From an uncultured Methylopila sp. (GTDB lineage: Bacteria; Pseudomonadota; Alphaproteobacteria; Rhizobiales; Methylopilaceae): a stretch of DNA of 64,000 bases. A program made the position numbers and the translations under genes. The stretch lies in the NCBI GenBank assembly GCA_902168115.1, contig CABHPB010000069.1, positions 1-64,000 on the forward strand, written 5' to 3'. Below, piece by piece: positions 18,632-26,609 of this stretch (its first letter is position 1; every line of letters begins with the position of its first letter). The notes under the pieces were generated by a model. The model had not been told where the DNA came from. It saw nothing but the letters and a program-made list of their open reading frames with translations, and searched no databases.

Positions 18632-19002
18632 CCGTCCAATCGTATCCAACCTCCGACGACTTGTCCCTGAAGGAGTTCGAAATGCTTGCGCCAAATCCGC
18701 TCCGCGATGATCGAGACGATGATGAATGCAAAGAAGCCCTACAGACGTTGGAGCCGCTGGGCTTCTTAGGAGAATACTTTGATAGGAACTACTGTGAATT
18801 TTGGTTTGTCTACGCGAGAGTGTTTTCTGATCTCGGGTTCGATGACGATGCGGCGGTTTTCGCGCATGAGATCGCAGCAGATGACGCCGCTGAATTCGAA
18901 GAAATTAAGCCCGGCTCGCACGACGTCACCTACGCCTACACCTTCGCTCTGGTCTACGGCCTGAAGATCAGAGGCTTGGACCGATGGGAGGGGCGCGGAT
19001 GA
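18628..19002 (+). CDS. Acidic hypothetical protein of the element
   Basis: 124 aa, starting inside the upstream stop (ATGA). It is strongly acidic: PLRDDRDDDECKEALQTLEP and VFAHEIAADDAAEFEEIKPG. It is rich in aromatic residues around residues 50-70 (EYFDRNYCEFWFVYARVFSD). No family recognised. Acidic small proteins in phage-like elements sometimes mimic DNA, but nothing here proves that. Codon use is less GC-rich than in the flanking chromosome. Confidence 0.55.
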   Translation: MTVQSYPTSDDLSLKEFEMLAPNPLRDDRDDDECKEALQTLEPLGFLGEYFDRNYCEFWFVYARVFSDLGFDDDAAVFAHEIAADDAAEFEEIKPGSHDVTYAYTFALVYGLKIRGLDRWEGRG

Positions 19003-19244
19003 GCCGCAAACCTTGGCCGCCTTACCTCCGGCCCGTTCCGCCCGCCCCCGATGGACCTCCGCCCGCATCCGAGCGTGAAGCATACCTGCCGCCTCCGAAC
19101 ATGCTGGAAAAGCTGTGGGCCTTGGACCCAGACCTTGCCGCTGCCGTCGAGGCGAAGGCCGAGGCAGCACGCAAGAAGCGCATGCCGAAGGTCGGAACGG
19201 CGCTTGAATTGTATTACGCAATGTATTGTGAGGATGATGATTAA
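18999..19244 (+). CDS. Small proline-rich hypothetical protein
   Basis: 81 aa from an ATG overlapping the upstream stop. The N-terminal half is proline-rich (PWPPYLRPVPPAPDGPPPAS), the C-terminal half helical (ALDPDLAAAVEAKAEAARKK) with an acidic end. The next gene begins on the base following its stop, so it is the last small gene before the primase. No family recognised. Confidence 0.5.
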   Translation: MSRKPWPPYLRPVPPAPDGPPPASEREAYLPPPNMLEKLWALDPDLAAAVEAKAEAARKKRMPKVGTALELYYAMYCEDDD

Positions 19245-21431
19245 ATGACTTACGAAAACGATGGCCTCCGGCGGGAACCGGAGGCCGAAGGTATGGATAG
19301 GTCTAAGCAACACGACTATTCTAACCCTCCGGACGCCGAAAATAAAGCCGAAACGGCTGCTGCCGGCCCGGCACAGGACATTGCGGCGCGATGTCTGGCG
19401 GCTTTCGAAGGCTCGGCTGTTGCACATGGCTGGTACGATCCGGCGAAAGCCCAGCGAAAGCCAAACGGCAAAATCGACATAACCGGAGCCGCCGAAACTC
19501 GTTCCGGCGAAGCGACCGTTGAGCTCTGGGACCGACACGTAAACGGAGCGGCTCCGCTCGGAATAATTCCGCAGCGGGCGGACGGGACCACGCTTTGGGG
19601 CTGCATCGACGTGGACGATCGGACTCTAAACCACGGGGACATAATCCGGCAGATCGAAGGCGACAGTCTCCCGCTCGTGCCATGCCGCTCGAAGTCGGGA
19701 GGCTTGCACCTGTATCTTTTCCTTGGTGACCCCAAGCCCAGCGCCTATGTGCGAGAAACACTGGAACAAATCGCAAGGTATCTCGGAATCGATCCTAAGC
19801 TCCCGACCGCGGAGATATTTCCAAAACAGGACGCATCTACCAAGGAACACCCCGGCAGCTTCCTAAACATGCCCTATTTCGCAGGGGAGGCCGGCGGACG
19901 ATATGCGTACAACGGCGATGGTGCGATCTTGGACGCCGAAGAGTTTCTAACGCGCGCCGAGCGCCGAACTCCGGGAATCGCAATCGCCGACATTCGGCTT
20001 GCGCTATTCCGCTACTGGAAAGAGCACGGCGAACGTCCTCGGGTCGAGGCAGACGACCACCATTTCGCGAAGCGCGAACTGGAGCGCCTTGCCGAGCGAC
20101 TTGCCCGACAAGAGGAAGGGTCGCGCCACAATCTAACCTATGGATTCGCAAAGGACCTCGGACGGTTCGTCGGTGCAGGGTGGCTGGCGGAGGACGACGT
20201 GTTCGGCACTCTGCGGGAAGCGGTCGTACGAAACGGACTTCCGCTCCAAGATGGCGAGAGGGCGATCCGGGACGGCATTGCAGCCGGCAGAAAGGAGCAG
20301 CCGAAAGAGAGAGATAGAGCGGCGCAGGCGGGCGCAGGCGGTTCCGGCGGCGGGAGTGCAAACGCTGGCGAGCTGCAATGGCATTCGCTCGTAAAGGCTC
20401 CCGCGCCGCAGTGGCTGGTGAAGAAGCTGCTGCCGCGAACAGGAGCAGCGTTGCTGTCGGGGCAATGGGGCACGGGCAAGACCTTCGTCGCGTTAGACCT
20501 CGCGGGGTCCGTCGTGACTGGCACCGACTTCGCTGGACGTCGTGTAAAGCGAATAGGGGGCGTCCTGATACTCGCCGCTGAGGCTGCCGGCGATTTGCCC
20601 TTCCGTCTGGAAGGGCTGGTTGAAGGCAAGCTTGCTCCGAATGAGCCGACCCTATTTGAAGGTCCGCGAAAGCCTCTGCCGATTGCATGGGTCGACCATG
20701 CGCCTCCTCTGCTGTCGGGAGTTGATGCGGTAGTCGCGCGCGCAAAGGAGGCGGCGGCCAAACTGCGCGAGGAGCACGAGGTCGAACTTGCGCTGGTGAT
20801 CGTCGATACGATGGCGGCTGCGGCTGGCTTTAGCGCCGAGAACGAATCTGCCGAAGGGCAAAAGGCGATGAATGCCTGTGCCGAGATAAGCAGGCAGACC
20901 GGCGCGCTGGTTTTGGCGATCGACCATTTCGGCAAGGACGAAAGCAAGGGCACGCGGGGCACTTCTGCCAAGGAAGCGTCCGCCGACGCGGTGCTCGCGC
21001 TTACGGATAAGGAAGAGCAGCCCGACGGATCGGCGATCGCGTCTATGAAAGTGCGAAAGCTCCGGAACGGCCCTACTGGCTCGGTGACTTATTACAGGTT
21101 GCCCGAAGTCGGGATCGGCGTGGACGATGACGGCGACGCGATCACAACATGCACGGTCGAATGGGACCTTGTCGGCCAGTTGAAGGCCAAGGCCGCGCCG
21201 AAGGCGAGGCCGCCAAAGGTGGCGAAGCACATTTCGATCATGATGCAGGCGCTCGGCCGGGTCACGTTGCCCACGCCGACCGAAGAGCTTCGCAAGATCG
21301 TATACGAGATCCACGGTGGGACCGACGGGGCATGCCGAAAAGCGTTCAACGAAGGCCTCAAGGACTGCGACCTTGAGCGGAAAGAAACGCCGGAAGGCGA
21401 AGTGATCGAGCATCTCGATCGTGGCTTCTAG
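19245..21431 (+). CDS. Bifunctional primase/RepA-like ATPase
   Basis: 728 aa. The N-terminal part (about 50-230) looks like an archaeo-eukaryotic-type primase-polymerase of the kind found in mobile elements: CIDVDD (metal-binding acidic residues 122-125), CRSKSGGLHLYLF (147-159), EIFPKQ (190-195) and GSFLNMPYF. The C-terminal part is an AAA_25/RecA-fold ATPase: Walker A GQWGTGKT (406-413), Walker B LVIVD (517-521) and VLAIDHFGKD (556-565). A single protein would provide priming and helicase or loader activity for element replication. It is followed directly by the GTTAC iteron region. Confidence 0.82.
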   Translation: MTYENDGLRREPEAEGMDRSKQHDYSNPPDAENKAETAAAGPAQDIAARCLAAFEGSAVAHGWYDPAKAQRKPNGKIDITGAAETRSGEATVELWDRHVNGAAPLGIIPQRADGTTLWGCIDVDDRTLNHGDIIRQIEGDSLPLVPCRSKSGGLHLYLFLGDPKPSAYVRETLEQIARYLGIDPKLPTAEIFPKQDASTKEHPGSFLNMPYFAGEAGGRYAYNGDGAILDAEEFLTRAERRTPGIAIADIRLALFRYWKEHGERPRVEADDHHFAKRELERLAERLARQEEGSRHNLTYGFAKDLGRFVGAGWLAEDDVFGTLREAVVRNGLPLQDGERAIRDGIAAGRKEQPKERDRAAQAGAGGSGGGSANAGELQWHSLVKAPAPQWLVKKLLPRTGAALLSGQWGTGKTFVALDLAGSVVTGTDFAGRRVKRIGGVLILAAEAAGDLPFRLEGLVEGKLAPNEPTLFEGPRKPLPIAWVDHAPPLLSGVDAVVARAKEAAAKLREEHEVELALVIVDTMAAAAGFSAENESAEGQKAMNACAEISRQTGALVLAIDHFGKDESKGTRGTSAKEASADAVLALTDKEEQPDGSAIASMKVRKLRNGPTGSVTYYRLPEVGIGVDDDGDAITTCTVEWDLVGQLKAKAAPKARPPKVAKHISIMMQALGRVTLPTPTEELRKIVYEIHGGTDGACRKAFNEGLKDCDLERKETPEGEVIEHLDRGF

Positions 21432-21433
21432 CG

Positions 21434-21535
21434 CGTTACGGACGTTACAAGCGTTACGAGTAACGGTCGTAACGCGACCGAACGTTACCAGCGTTACTAG
21501 CCCTAGGGGGCTAGTAACGCTGGTAACGGTAACGC
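21434..21535. other. Candidate replication origin (GTTAC iterons)
   Basis: Ten copies of GTTAC or its complement GTAAC in about 100 bp, mostly as CGTTAC or GTAACG, immediately after the primase gene. A 46-base perfect hairpin occupies the right half (21483-21528). Iterons plus a hairpin next to a primase gene are what satellite and plasmid origins look like; a tight primase-gene terminator is the simpler alternative for the hairpin alone. Confidence 0.6.
21483..21528 (+). terminator. Perfect 21-bp stem hairpin
   Basis: The left arm 21483-21503 and right arm 21508-21528 are exact complements around the loop TAGG. Each arm contains two of the GTTAC units. There is no T-run, so it may be an origin structure rather than, or as well as, a terminator. 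Confidence 0.6.
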
Positions 21536-21572
21536 TCGGTCCAGGCTGGCCAGTTCCTCTTGCTTCGCGACC

Positions 21573-21785
21573 TTACAGTCGATCCGCGTGCACGTGTCGC
21601 ACAGCCTCTTCGACCATGTGCCAGAGGTGAGGCGGGCACGGTTTCACCCTCGAACTGACGTCGATCCGGTTCGGGGCTACGCCCCGTGTTAGCCCGAGTG
21701 CAGCCTTTACATGCGCGACGTGGCACGGCTCGACCTTCGTTTGCCAGCGCTCCATGACGTAGGCTCGCTCTTTTACGTATCCCAT
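21573..21785 (-). CDS. Small hypothetical protein on the minus strand
   Basis: 70 aa. The start at 21785 is supported by a strong AGGAGG ribosome site six bases upstream, one of the best in the window. The product begins MGYVKERAYVMERWQTKVEP and contains several His and Cys residues (PCHVAHVKAALG, PCPPHLWHMVEEAVRHVHAD). It is basic and has no recognised family. It is transcribed against the primase and terminase genes from between them, the position of a regulator or modulator, but no function is visible. Confidence 0.55.
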   Translation of the reverse strand: MGYVKERAYVMERWQTKVEPCHVAHVKAALGLTRGVAPNRIDVSSRVKPCPPHLWHMVEEAVRHVHADRL

Positions 21786-22187
21786 GATCTTCCTCCTTTG
21801 CGAGACTTCGCACATCCCAGCATCGGAGCGTGTTCGGTGATAGTTCCCAAATGTAGTTCAGCGTCGGGATGCCGCAGCTTACTTGCGCACCTTCGGGCCG
21901 AGATGACTAAATCCCCGGAGAGGGGGTAGCCGTTTTTCGGCGCAGTCCCTCGGCTGGCGCTCGGCGACCCACGTCCCCGTCTTCCTGGCCACCATCTTCG
22001 GGCCAACGGTCCTCGGCTCCCAGCGCCTCGCCGCATGATGATGTCCGCCACGGTCGTGACGCGCCGCCATCGACGCCCTTGCCTTCGGCCGACGCCTATC
22101 TAAGGCGTTATCGAAGCACTGCGAAGCATACTTAAGCTATTGTTGTGTAACGACTTTTCGCCTCTCGGCGATTATGATCGCAAGGCG
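21786..22187. other. Intergenic region between minus-strand gene and terS
   Basis: About 400 bp without a convincing gene. A 63-codon minus-strand frame (21879-22070, containing WEPRTVGPKMVARKTGTW) has no good ribosome site and is left uncalled. The right end (22120-22187) becomes AT-rich and should hold the promoter of the terS-terL genes; I could not pick out a clear -35/-10 pair. Confidence 0.5.
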
Positions 22188-22628
22188 ATGAGTAAAAACC
22201 TGTGCGATATAGCCACCGAAAACCCCGCCGATGCCGTCCCGACATCGAGCCTCCGCCCCCTCGGCGGCCCGACCGCCCGCACGCGCGTGACCAACGGCGC
22301 GGTCGCGATCGGTGGCGTCGACGGGCGGACGCTCTGGGCGCGCCGCTACAAAGATGTCGTCGCCCTCCACGCCAGTGATCTCGGCGGGGCCGACCTGATG
22401 TCGGAGGCGCAAAAGGCCCTCGTCCGTCGCGCCGCCACCCTCGTGGTCGAGCTGGAGCGGCTGGAGGCGCGGTTTGCGTCCGGCGATAAGCCCCCGTCCG
22501 AACGCGAACTCGACCTTTACTCCCGGCTCGCGGGCGGCCTGCGTCGCCTGCTGGAGACGATCGGCCTAGAGCGCCGGCCGCGCGACACGACCCCGACCAT
22601 AACCGCCTATCTGCGGGCGCAGACATGA
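22188..22628 (+). CDS. Terminase small subunit-like protein
   Basis: 146 aa from the ATG at 22188 (AAGG just upstream; an in-frame TTG at 22140 is weaker). A flexible N-terminus is followed by WARRYKDVVALHASDLGGAD, a long helix (ALVRRAATLVVELERLEARF) and SERELDLYSRLAGGLRRLLE then LGLERRPRD-like IGLERRPRDTTP. That layout is typical of small proteins preceding terminase large subunits in alphaproteobacterial prophages. The ATGA overlap with the TerL gene supports partnership. It would recognise the DNA to be packaged; without a homology search the call rests on context and pattern. Confidence 0.6.
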   Translation: MSKNLCDIATENPADAVPTSSLRPLGGPTARTRVTNGAVAIGGVDGRTLWARRYKDVVALHASDLGGADLMSEAQKALVRRAATLVVELERLEARFASGDKPPSERELDLYSRLAGGLRRLLETIGLERRPRDTTPTITAYLRAQT

Positions 22629-24142
22629 TCCCGCGCATTAGCCTTCGCGGTGCGCTGGAGGACCCCTCCCTGCTGGGGGAGGCCCTAGGCGGCCCGACAT
22701 GGGCGCGCTGGCGCACATTATTGCTAGCGATCCGAGGTGAACTTCTGCTTCCGGACGAAGAGGCGATCTTCGCCAAGCTGACGGGTGGGCGGACGCCGCC
22801 GACCGAGCCGGTGAAGGAGGCGCTGGTCGTCGCCGGGCGACGCGGCGGCAAGACGCGGGCGATGTCGGCGCTCGCGGTGTACCTCGCCGGCCTCTGCGAC
22901 CACCGCTCCAGCCTCGCGGTCGGCGAGCGGGCCGTCGTGCTGCTTATCGCCCCAGACACCCGGCAGGCGCGCGTCGCGCTCGATTACGCGACCGGCATCC
23001 TGCACAGCAGGCCCATGCTGCGGCAGCTTATCGCCGCCCGCTCGGAGGACACGCTTTCCCTAACCAACGGCGTCGACCTGACGGTGCGCTCGGCGAACTT
23101 CCGCCGGCTGCGCGGCATGACCTGCGTCGCCGTGCTCGCGGACGAAGCCGCGTTCTGGCACTCCGACGACAGCGCCAACCCCGACACCGAGATCTTGGCC
23201 GCCGCCCGGCCGACGCTCGCGACGACGCATGGCCCCCTGATCGTAATCTCGAGCCCCTATGCGAAGCGCGGCGAGGTGTACGACCTGTTCCGCCGGCACT
23301 ATGGCTCGAACGGCGACAGCTCGATCCTCGTGGCGCAGGGGACCAGCCGCGACTTTAACCCCGGCCTAGACCTGCACATCGTCGAGCGCGCCCTTCGGGA
23401 CGATCCGGCGCGCGCCCGCGCCGAATATCTTGGCGAGTTCCGCGACGATATCGAAGGCTACGTCTCCCGCGAAGCGGTCGAAGCCTGCGTCGAGGCCGGG
23501 TGCTTCGAACGACCGAGGCGACCGACGTTCCGCTATGTCGGCTTCGTCGACCCGAGTGGCGGACGGGCCGACTCCATGACGCTCGCGATCGCCCATGCCG
23601 AGGGCGACATGCTGGTGCTCGACGCCCTGCGCGAGAAAGCGCCCCCGCTCTCCCCGGAGACGGTCGTCGCCGAGTTCGCCGAAGAGCTTGCCCGCTACGG
23701 CGTCCGCAAGGTCGAAGGCGATCGGTACGGCGCGGAGTGGACCGCCGAAGCCTTCCGGCGGCACGGCATCGATTACGCGAGCGCCTCCCGGCCCAAAAGC
23801 GAGCTCTATCGCGACCTTCTCCCCGCGATAAACAGCGGCCTATGCCGCTTGCTCGATAGCGAGCGGCTGGTTCTGCAGCTTACCGGCTTAGAGCGTCGGA
23901 CAGCGCGCGGCGGGCGCGACACAATCGACCATAGCCCCGGCGCGCATGATGACCTCGCCAACGCCGCTGCCGGCGCGCTGCTGCTCGCCGAGTCGAGCGG
24001 TCGCCGAGGCGCTTGGCGCATGGGCGCGTACGGCTACGGCGGCCCTATCCACTGGTACGGCGACGACGGACCCCGGCAGCGCGCATGGCAGCGCGGTCCC
24101 GGCGTCTCCGCTGTCGACGGCTCCATTCCCACGAAGCATTAG
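22625..24142 (+). CDS. Terminase large subunit-like ATPase/nuclease
   Basis: 505 aa. The N-terminal packaging ATPase has Walker A GRRGGKT (71-77) and Walker B VAVLADEAAF (168-177, Asp173-Glu174), with ISSPYAKRGEVYDLF as motif III. The C-terminal RNase-H-fold nuclease has Asp309 in FVDPSGG, Asp366 in EGDRYG and Asp435/Asp442 in DHSPGAHDDL, so all acidic positions expected for cleavage are present. It would cut and translocate DNA into a capsid. No portal or capsid gene lies nearby, so it must act on a helper's particles, or the element is a remnant. Confidence 0.85.
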   Translation: MIPRISLRGALEDPSLLGEALGGPTWARWRTLLLAIRGELLLPDEEAIFAKLTGGRTPPTEPVKEALVVAGRRGGKTRAMSALAVYLAGLCDHRSSLAVGERAVVLLIAPDTRQARVALDYATGILHSRPMLRQLIAARSEDTLSLTNGVDLTVRSANFRRLRGMTCVAVLADEAAFWHSDDSANPDTEILAAARPTLATTHGPLIVISSPYAKRGEVYDLFRRHYGSNGDSSILVAQGTSRDFNPGLDLHIVERALRDDPARARAEYLGEFRDDIEGYVSREAVEACVEAGCFERPRRPTFRYVGFVDPSGGRADSMTLAIAHAEGDMLVLDALREKAPPLSPETVVAEFAEELARYGVRKVEGDRYGAEWTAEAFRRHGIDYASASRPKSELYRDLLPAINSGLCRLLDSERLVLQLTGLERRTARGGRDTIDHSPGAHDDLANAAAGALLLAESSGRRGAWRMGAYGYGGPIHWYGDDGPRQRAWQRGPGVSAVDGSIPTKH

Positions 24143-24160
24143 CCAAAGGACCTTTGCCCC

Positions 24161-24874
24161 ATGCCCGATATTCCGAAGAGCCCGCCGCCCTCGCTGAACG
24201 AGGCGCTGATCGATCGCCACTTTGCGATCGACCCGCAAAGCCGGTCCCCGATCGCCGACCCGGTACTCGCGGAACTGCGTGACGTGATGCAGGCCGGCCG
24301 CGTTGCGGCCGACAAGGCGACCCGCGTCTCCGCCGCGTTGCTGCGGGACGAGATGCAGACCCTCCCGGCTCGCCATCGCCGCGCGCAAGCCGAGGCGTGG
24401 CGCACCGTGGAAGGCTCGCTAAAGCGGTTCGACATGGCGCTCGCGGTCGCCCGCCGCGAGATCGAGGACGTCGAGCGACGGACCTTTGGCCCGCCGAAAT
24501 CGAATGCTGCCGGCGACGTGATTATGGCCGGCGAGGTTCGCGCCCGCCTTGCCGCGATGCCCGAGGCCGACCGCAGGGCGGCTCTAGAGGCGGCGCTCGC
24601 CGAGGGCGACGACGCCGTGGTGGGTGCGGCCCTGCACGGCCCGAGCATGCTCTCCGGCCTGTCCGCGCCGGAACACGCCAGCCTTCGCGATCGATGGCGC
24701 CGCGCCCGGCATGGCCCCGAGTTGGAGCGTATCGACCGGCTTCGTAAGGCGCTCGACGACACGACGCGCGGCGGGAGCCTGTTGCTTAGCTACGTCGCGA
24801 CGCTGACCGATCGCGCACTGATCGAGAAGGCGGAAGCCTCGGAAGCTGCGGCTCGCGAAGCCCTCGCGAGCTGA
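24161..24874 (+). CDS. Helical hypothetical protein of the element
   Basis: 237 aa, 18 bases after the terL stop with AAAGGA before the ATG. It is mostly helical and rich in Ala, Arg and Glu (for example ALLRDEMQTLPARHRRAQAE and ALEAALAEGDDAVVGAALHG). No membrane segment or recognised motif. Its place after terL, where a portal gene normally sits, is notable, but the length and composition do not fit a portal protein. Confidence 0.6.
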   Translation: MPDIPKSPPPSLNEALIDRHFAIDPQSRSPIADPVLAELRDVMQAGRVAADKATRVSAALLRDEMQTLPARHRRAQAEAWRTVEGSLKRFDMALAVARREIEDVERRTFGPPKSNAAGDVIMAGEVRARLAAMPEADRRAALEAALAEGDDAVVGAALHGPSMLSGLSAPEHASLRDRWRRARHGPELERIDRLRKALDDTTRGGSLLLSYVATLTDRALIEKAEASEAAAREALAS

Positions 24875-24887
24875 GTTCCTTAGCTCG

Positions 24888-25340
24888 TTACTCGACGCCG
24901 ATAAATTCAACTTCTAGTCGGTTAGCTGGAGTGGCTATGCAGTAGTAATTAACTAACATCCCCTCGCCAGCTATTGTGGCTTTTAGCTTCACGGTAACAG
25001 ACTTGCCTATTTTAGCAATCAAGAGCGGCCTGAGGAGTGCCTGTCGGTTATCGCTGCCAAATGTTCTATTAAGTTTTTCCATCATCTGTGCATCCAATAT
25101 GTCATACTTGTTCGCAATGTTTTCTGCCTGCCCTCCGGTCGTATAATTGCCCAATATGTAATTGACTGCTCGATTTGCATCGAGGGGAACTATTTCGTTT
25201 CCAGACAAAACTATATTGCTATTAGTAGGCATTTTTTGCACAGATACGAGTATGCACTGTTTCTCCATTGCATCAATTGCTGACGCTGGGGTGATGAGCA
25301 CCGTTAGTACGACCCAGAGCATGACACATATTTTAATCAT
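24888..25340 (-). CDS. Secreted hypothetical protein (cargo)
   Basis: 150 aa from the ATG at 25340, eight bases after GAGG; the longer frame to 25463 is GC-rich and unlike the protein. The signal peptide MIKICVMLWVVLTVLITPASA predicts export. The mature part of about 130 aa holds two Cys (KQCIL, YYCIA) and is beta-rich. Base composition is clearly more AT-rich than in the chromosome and in the element's replication genes, a sign of separate origin. It is convergent with the gene at 24161. No family recognised. Confidence 0.6.
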   Translation of the reverse strand: MIKICVMLWVVLTVLITPASAIDAMEKQCILVSVQKMPTNSNIVLSGNEIVPLDANRAVNYILGNYTTGGQAENIANKYDILDAQMMEKLNRTFGSDNRQALLRPLLIAKIGKSVTVKLKATIAGEGMLVNYYCIATPANRLEVEFIGVE

Positions 25341-25418
25341 GGAAAGTTCCTCGCAGTGCAAACGAACGAAATCGACTCTGAAAGGATCGGCTCCCTCGCA
25401 TCGCGATGGTTGAGCCGC

Positions 25419-25458
25419 GGCGGCGCGTCTGTGTATGGCTGATCCGCAGCGCGCCGCC
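25419..25458 (-). terminator. Hairpin between the two cargo genes
   Basis: GGCGGCGCG (25419-25427) pairs perfectly with CGCGCCGCC (25450-25458). It lies five bases beyond the stop of the membrane-protein gene on the minus strand. It is terminator-like, with a 22-base loop and no T-run. Confidence 0.4.
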
Positions 25459-25462
25459 GACA

Positions 25463-26293
25463 CTACTGTTTTACATATTTGACTTGAAACTCGCGAATAA
25501 TCTCGTCTTGGTTGGAATAGAAAATTTTTCGAGCTCCATACATGGTAGCTCCGCTAGTTATCAAAAAAAGAACTGTGAAAAGGACAAAATACAGAAAATT
25601 CAGCTTTTGAATATTTTGTGGAGAGATAAGATAAATTATACGAGATACTCCGCCGGCGATAGCGAGGCATAATACAATCGCAAATATGAACAACGCAGCA
25701 CTGACGGCCTTATGTATTAATCCCGGTCGATAGATAATATTTTGCGAACCTACCGCAGATGCAGTAAATAAGACGTCGCTTGTATTTTGACTTGAACGCC
25801 AAACCGTACGAATAACGAATTCAGATCCTGGATCTAAACTTGTAAAAGATAGTTGTGTAATATTTTTTCCGTTTGATGCGGTAAGGCCTGCTACCCCTTG
25901 AGAAGTAGACTGGACATAGTTGGTCAAAACGTCGCCTTGAAAAGAGACAGTTATACGTTTGTCGCCCCGCATATTTTCTTCATTTAGGACTTCTGTTCCC
26001 GTGTTTTTTAGCTTGTAGATGGTTTCGTAGCAGTTTGGAGAGCACTGCTGCTCGTGAACCGATAACGATATCGAGGGGTTCTCGGCATCTAATATAGTGC
26101 GGGTAGCCATGTAAGGCTCTATCGCATATGTTTTCGTGGGCGCAAAGAAGCTGTATATTCCGAGGATGGATGCTATAAAGCCAATTACTGCAAATACAAA
26201 CGTTATAAGTCTGAAATAATTGGTATGTATTATTGCTATTCCATTCGAGGCAGAGCGAGATTCTTCCGTATCTCCCTTATCAATCACGTCCAT
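25463..26293 (-). CDS. Three-helix membrane hypothetical protein (cargo)
   Basis: 276 aa. Membrane helices: residues about 28-50 (LITFVFAVIGFIASILGIYS), 187-212 (AALFIFAIVLCLAIAGGVSR) and 222-246 (FLYFVLFTVLFLITSGATMY). Between the first and second lies a soluble domain of about 135 aa rich in Ser, Thr and Asn with a Cys pair (QQCSPNCYE). Composition is AT-rich. It does not resemble a known superinfection-exclusion protein to me, though membrane cargo near the end of a phage element often affects infection; that is inference. Confidence 0.6.
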   Translation of the reverse strand: MDVIDKGDTEESRSASNGIAIIHTNYFRLITFVFAVIGFIASILGIYSFFAPTKTYAIEPYMATRTILDAENPSISLSVHEQQCSPNCYETIYKLKNTGTEVLNEENMRGDKRITVSFQGDVLTNYVQSTSQGVAGLTASNGKNITQLSFTSLDPGSEFVIRTVWRSSQNTSDVLFTASAVGSQNIIYRPGLIHKAVSAALFIFAIVLCLAIAGGVSRIIYLISPQNIQKLNFLYFVLFTVLFLITSGATMYGARKIFYSNQDEIIREFQVKYVKQ

Positions 26294-26300
26294 TCCGCGT

Positions 26301-26516
26301 TCACCCCGTGGAAACGACCTTCAGCCTCGCTGGGCGAGGGGACACGACTATCCATGCGTCGTTGCCATAAGGCGCACGATACACCTGGTCTCGTATATTG
26401 GGATTGTTAGACAACGTGGAGAGGCTTTCCACCCCGGATTGCAGAACGATCGTTTGGGCCGGGTGAGGTGTCCTGCTTAGTGTGATTTGTTGCCTGGTTC
26501 GGCTTATTGCCAGCAT
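26301..26516 (-). CDS. Small hypothetical protein upstream of the membrane gene
   Basis: 71 aa from an ATG at 26516, ending seven bases before the membrane-protein start, so it could head a minus-strand cargo operon. It includes NNPNIRDQVYRAPYGNDAWI and a basic end (VVSPRPARLKVVSTG). No clear ribosome site and no recognised family, and it begins only about 90 bases from attR. Its status as a real gene is uncertain. Confidence 0.35.
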   Translation of the reverse strand: MLAISRTRQQITLSRTPHPAQTIVLQSGVESLSTLSNNPNIRDQVYRAPYGNDAWIVVSPRPARLKVVSTG

Positions 26517-26524
26517 TTTACCAG
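26515..26524 (+). repeat. Possible integrase arm site, right end
   Basis: ATTTTACCAG, the copy of 15986-15995, 86 bases inside attR. Same orientation as the left copy. Confidence 0.3.
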
Positions 26525-26609
26525 TCGCCCGCCGCACCAGCGCCGCATAGCGCTAAGCATTGGAAGATGCACGGTTATTTTCGATAGAGGCGCGCCTGCC
26601 GAACGGGCT

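Noticed and set aside
21434-21535. CRISPR array
   Set aside because: The repeats are 5-7 bases with irregular spacing and inverted copies; there are no uniform spacers or cas genes.
21879-22070. 63-codon minus-strand gene
   Set aside because: It has protein-like stretches but no usable ribosome site, and an overlapping frame is equally open.
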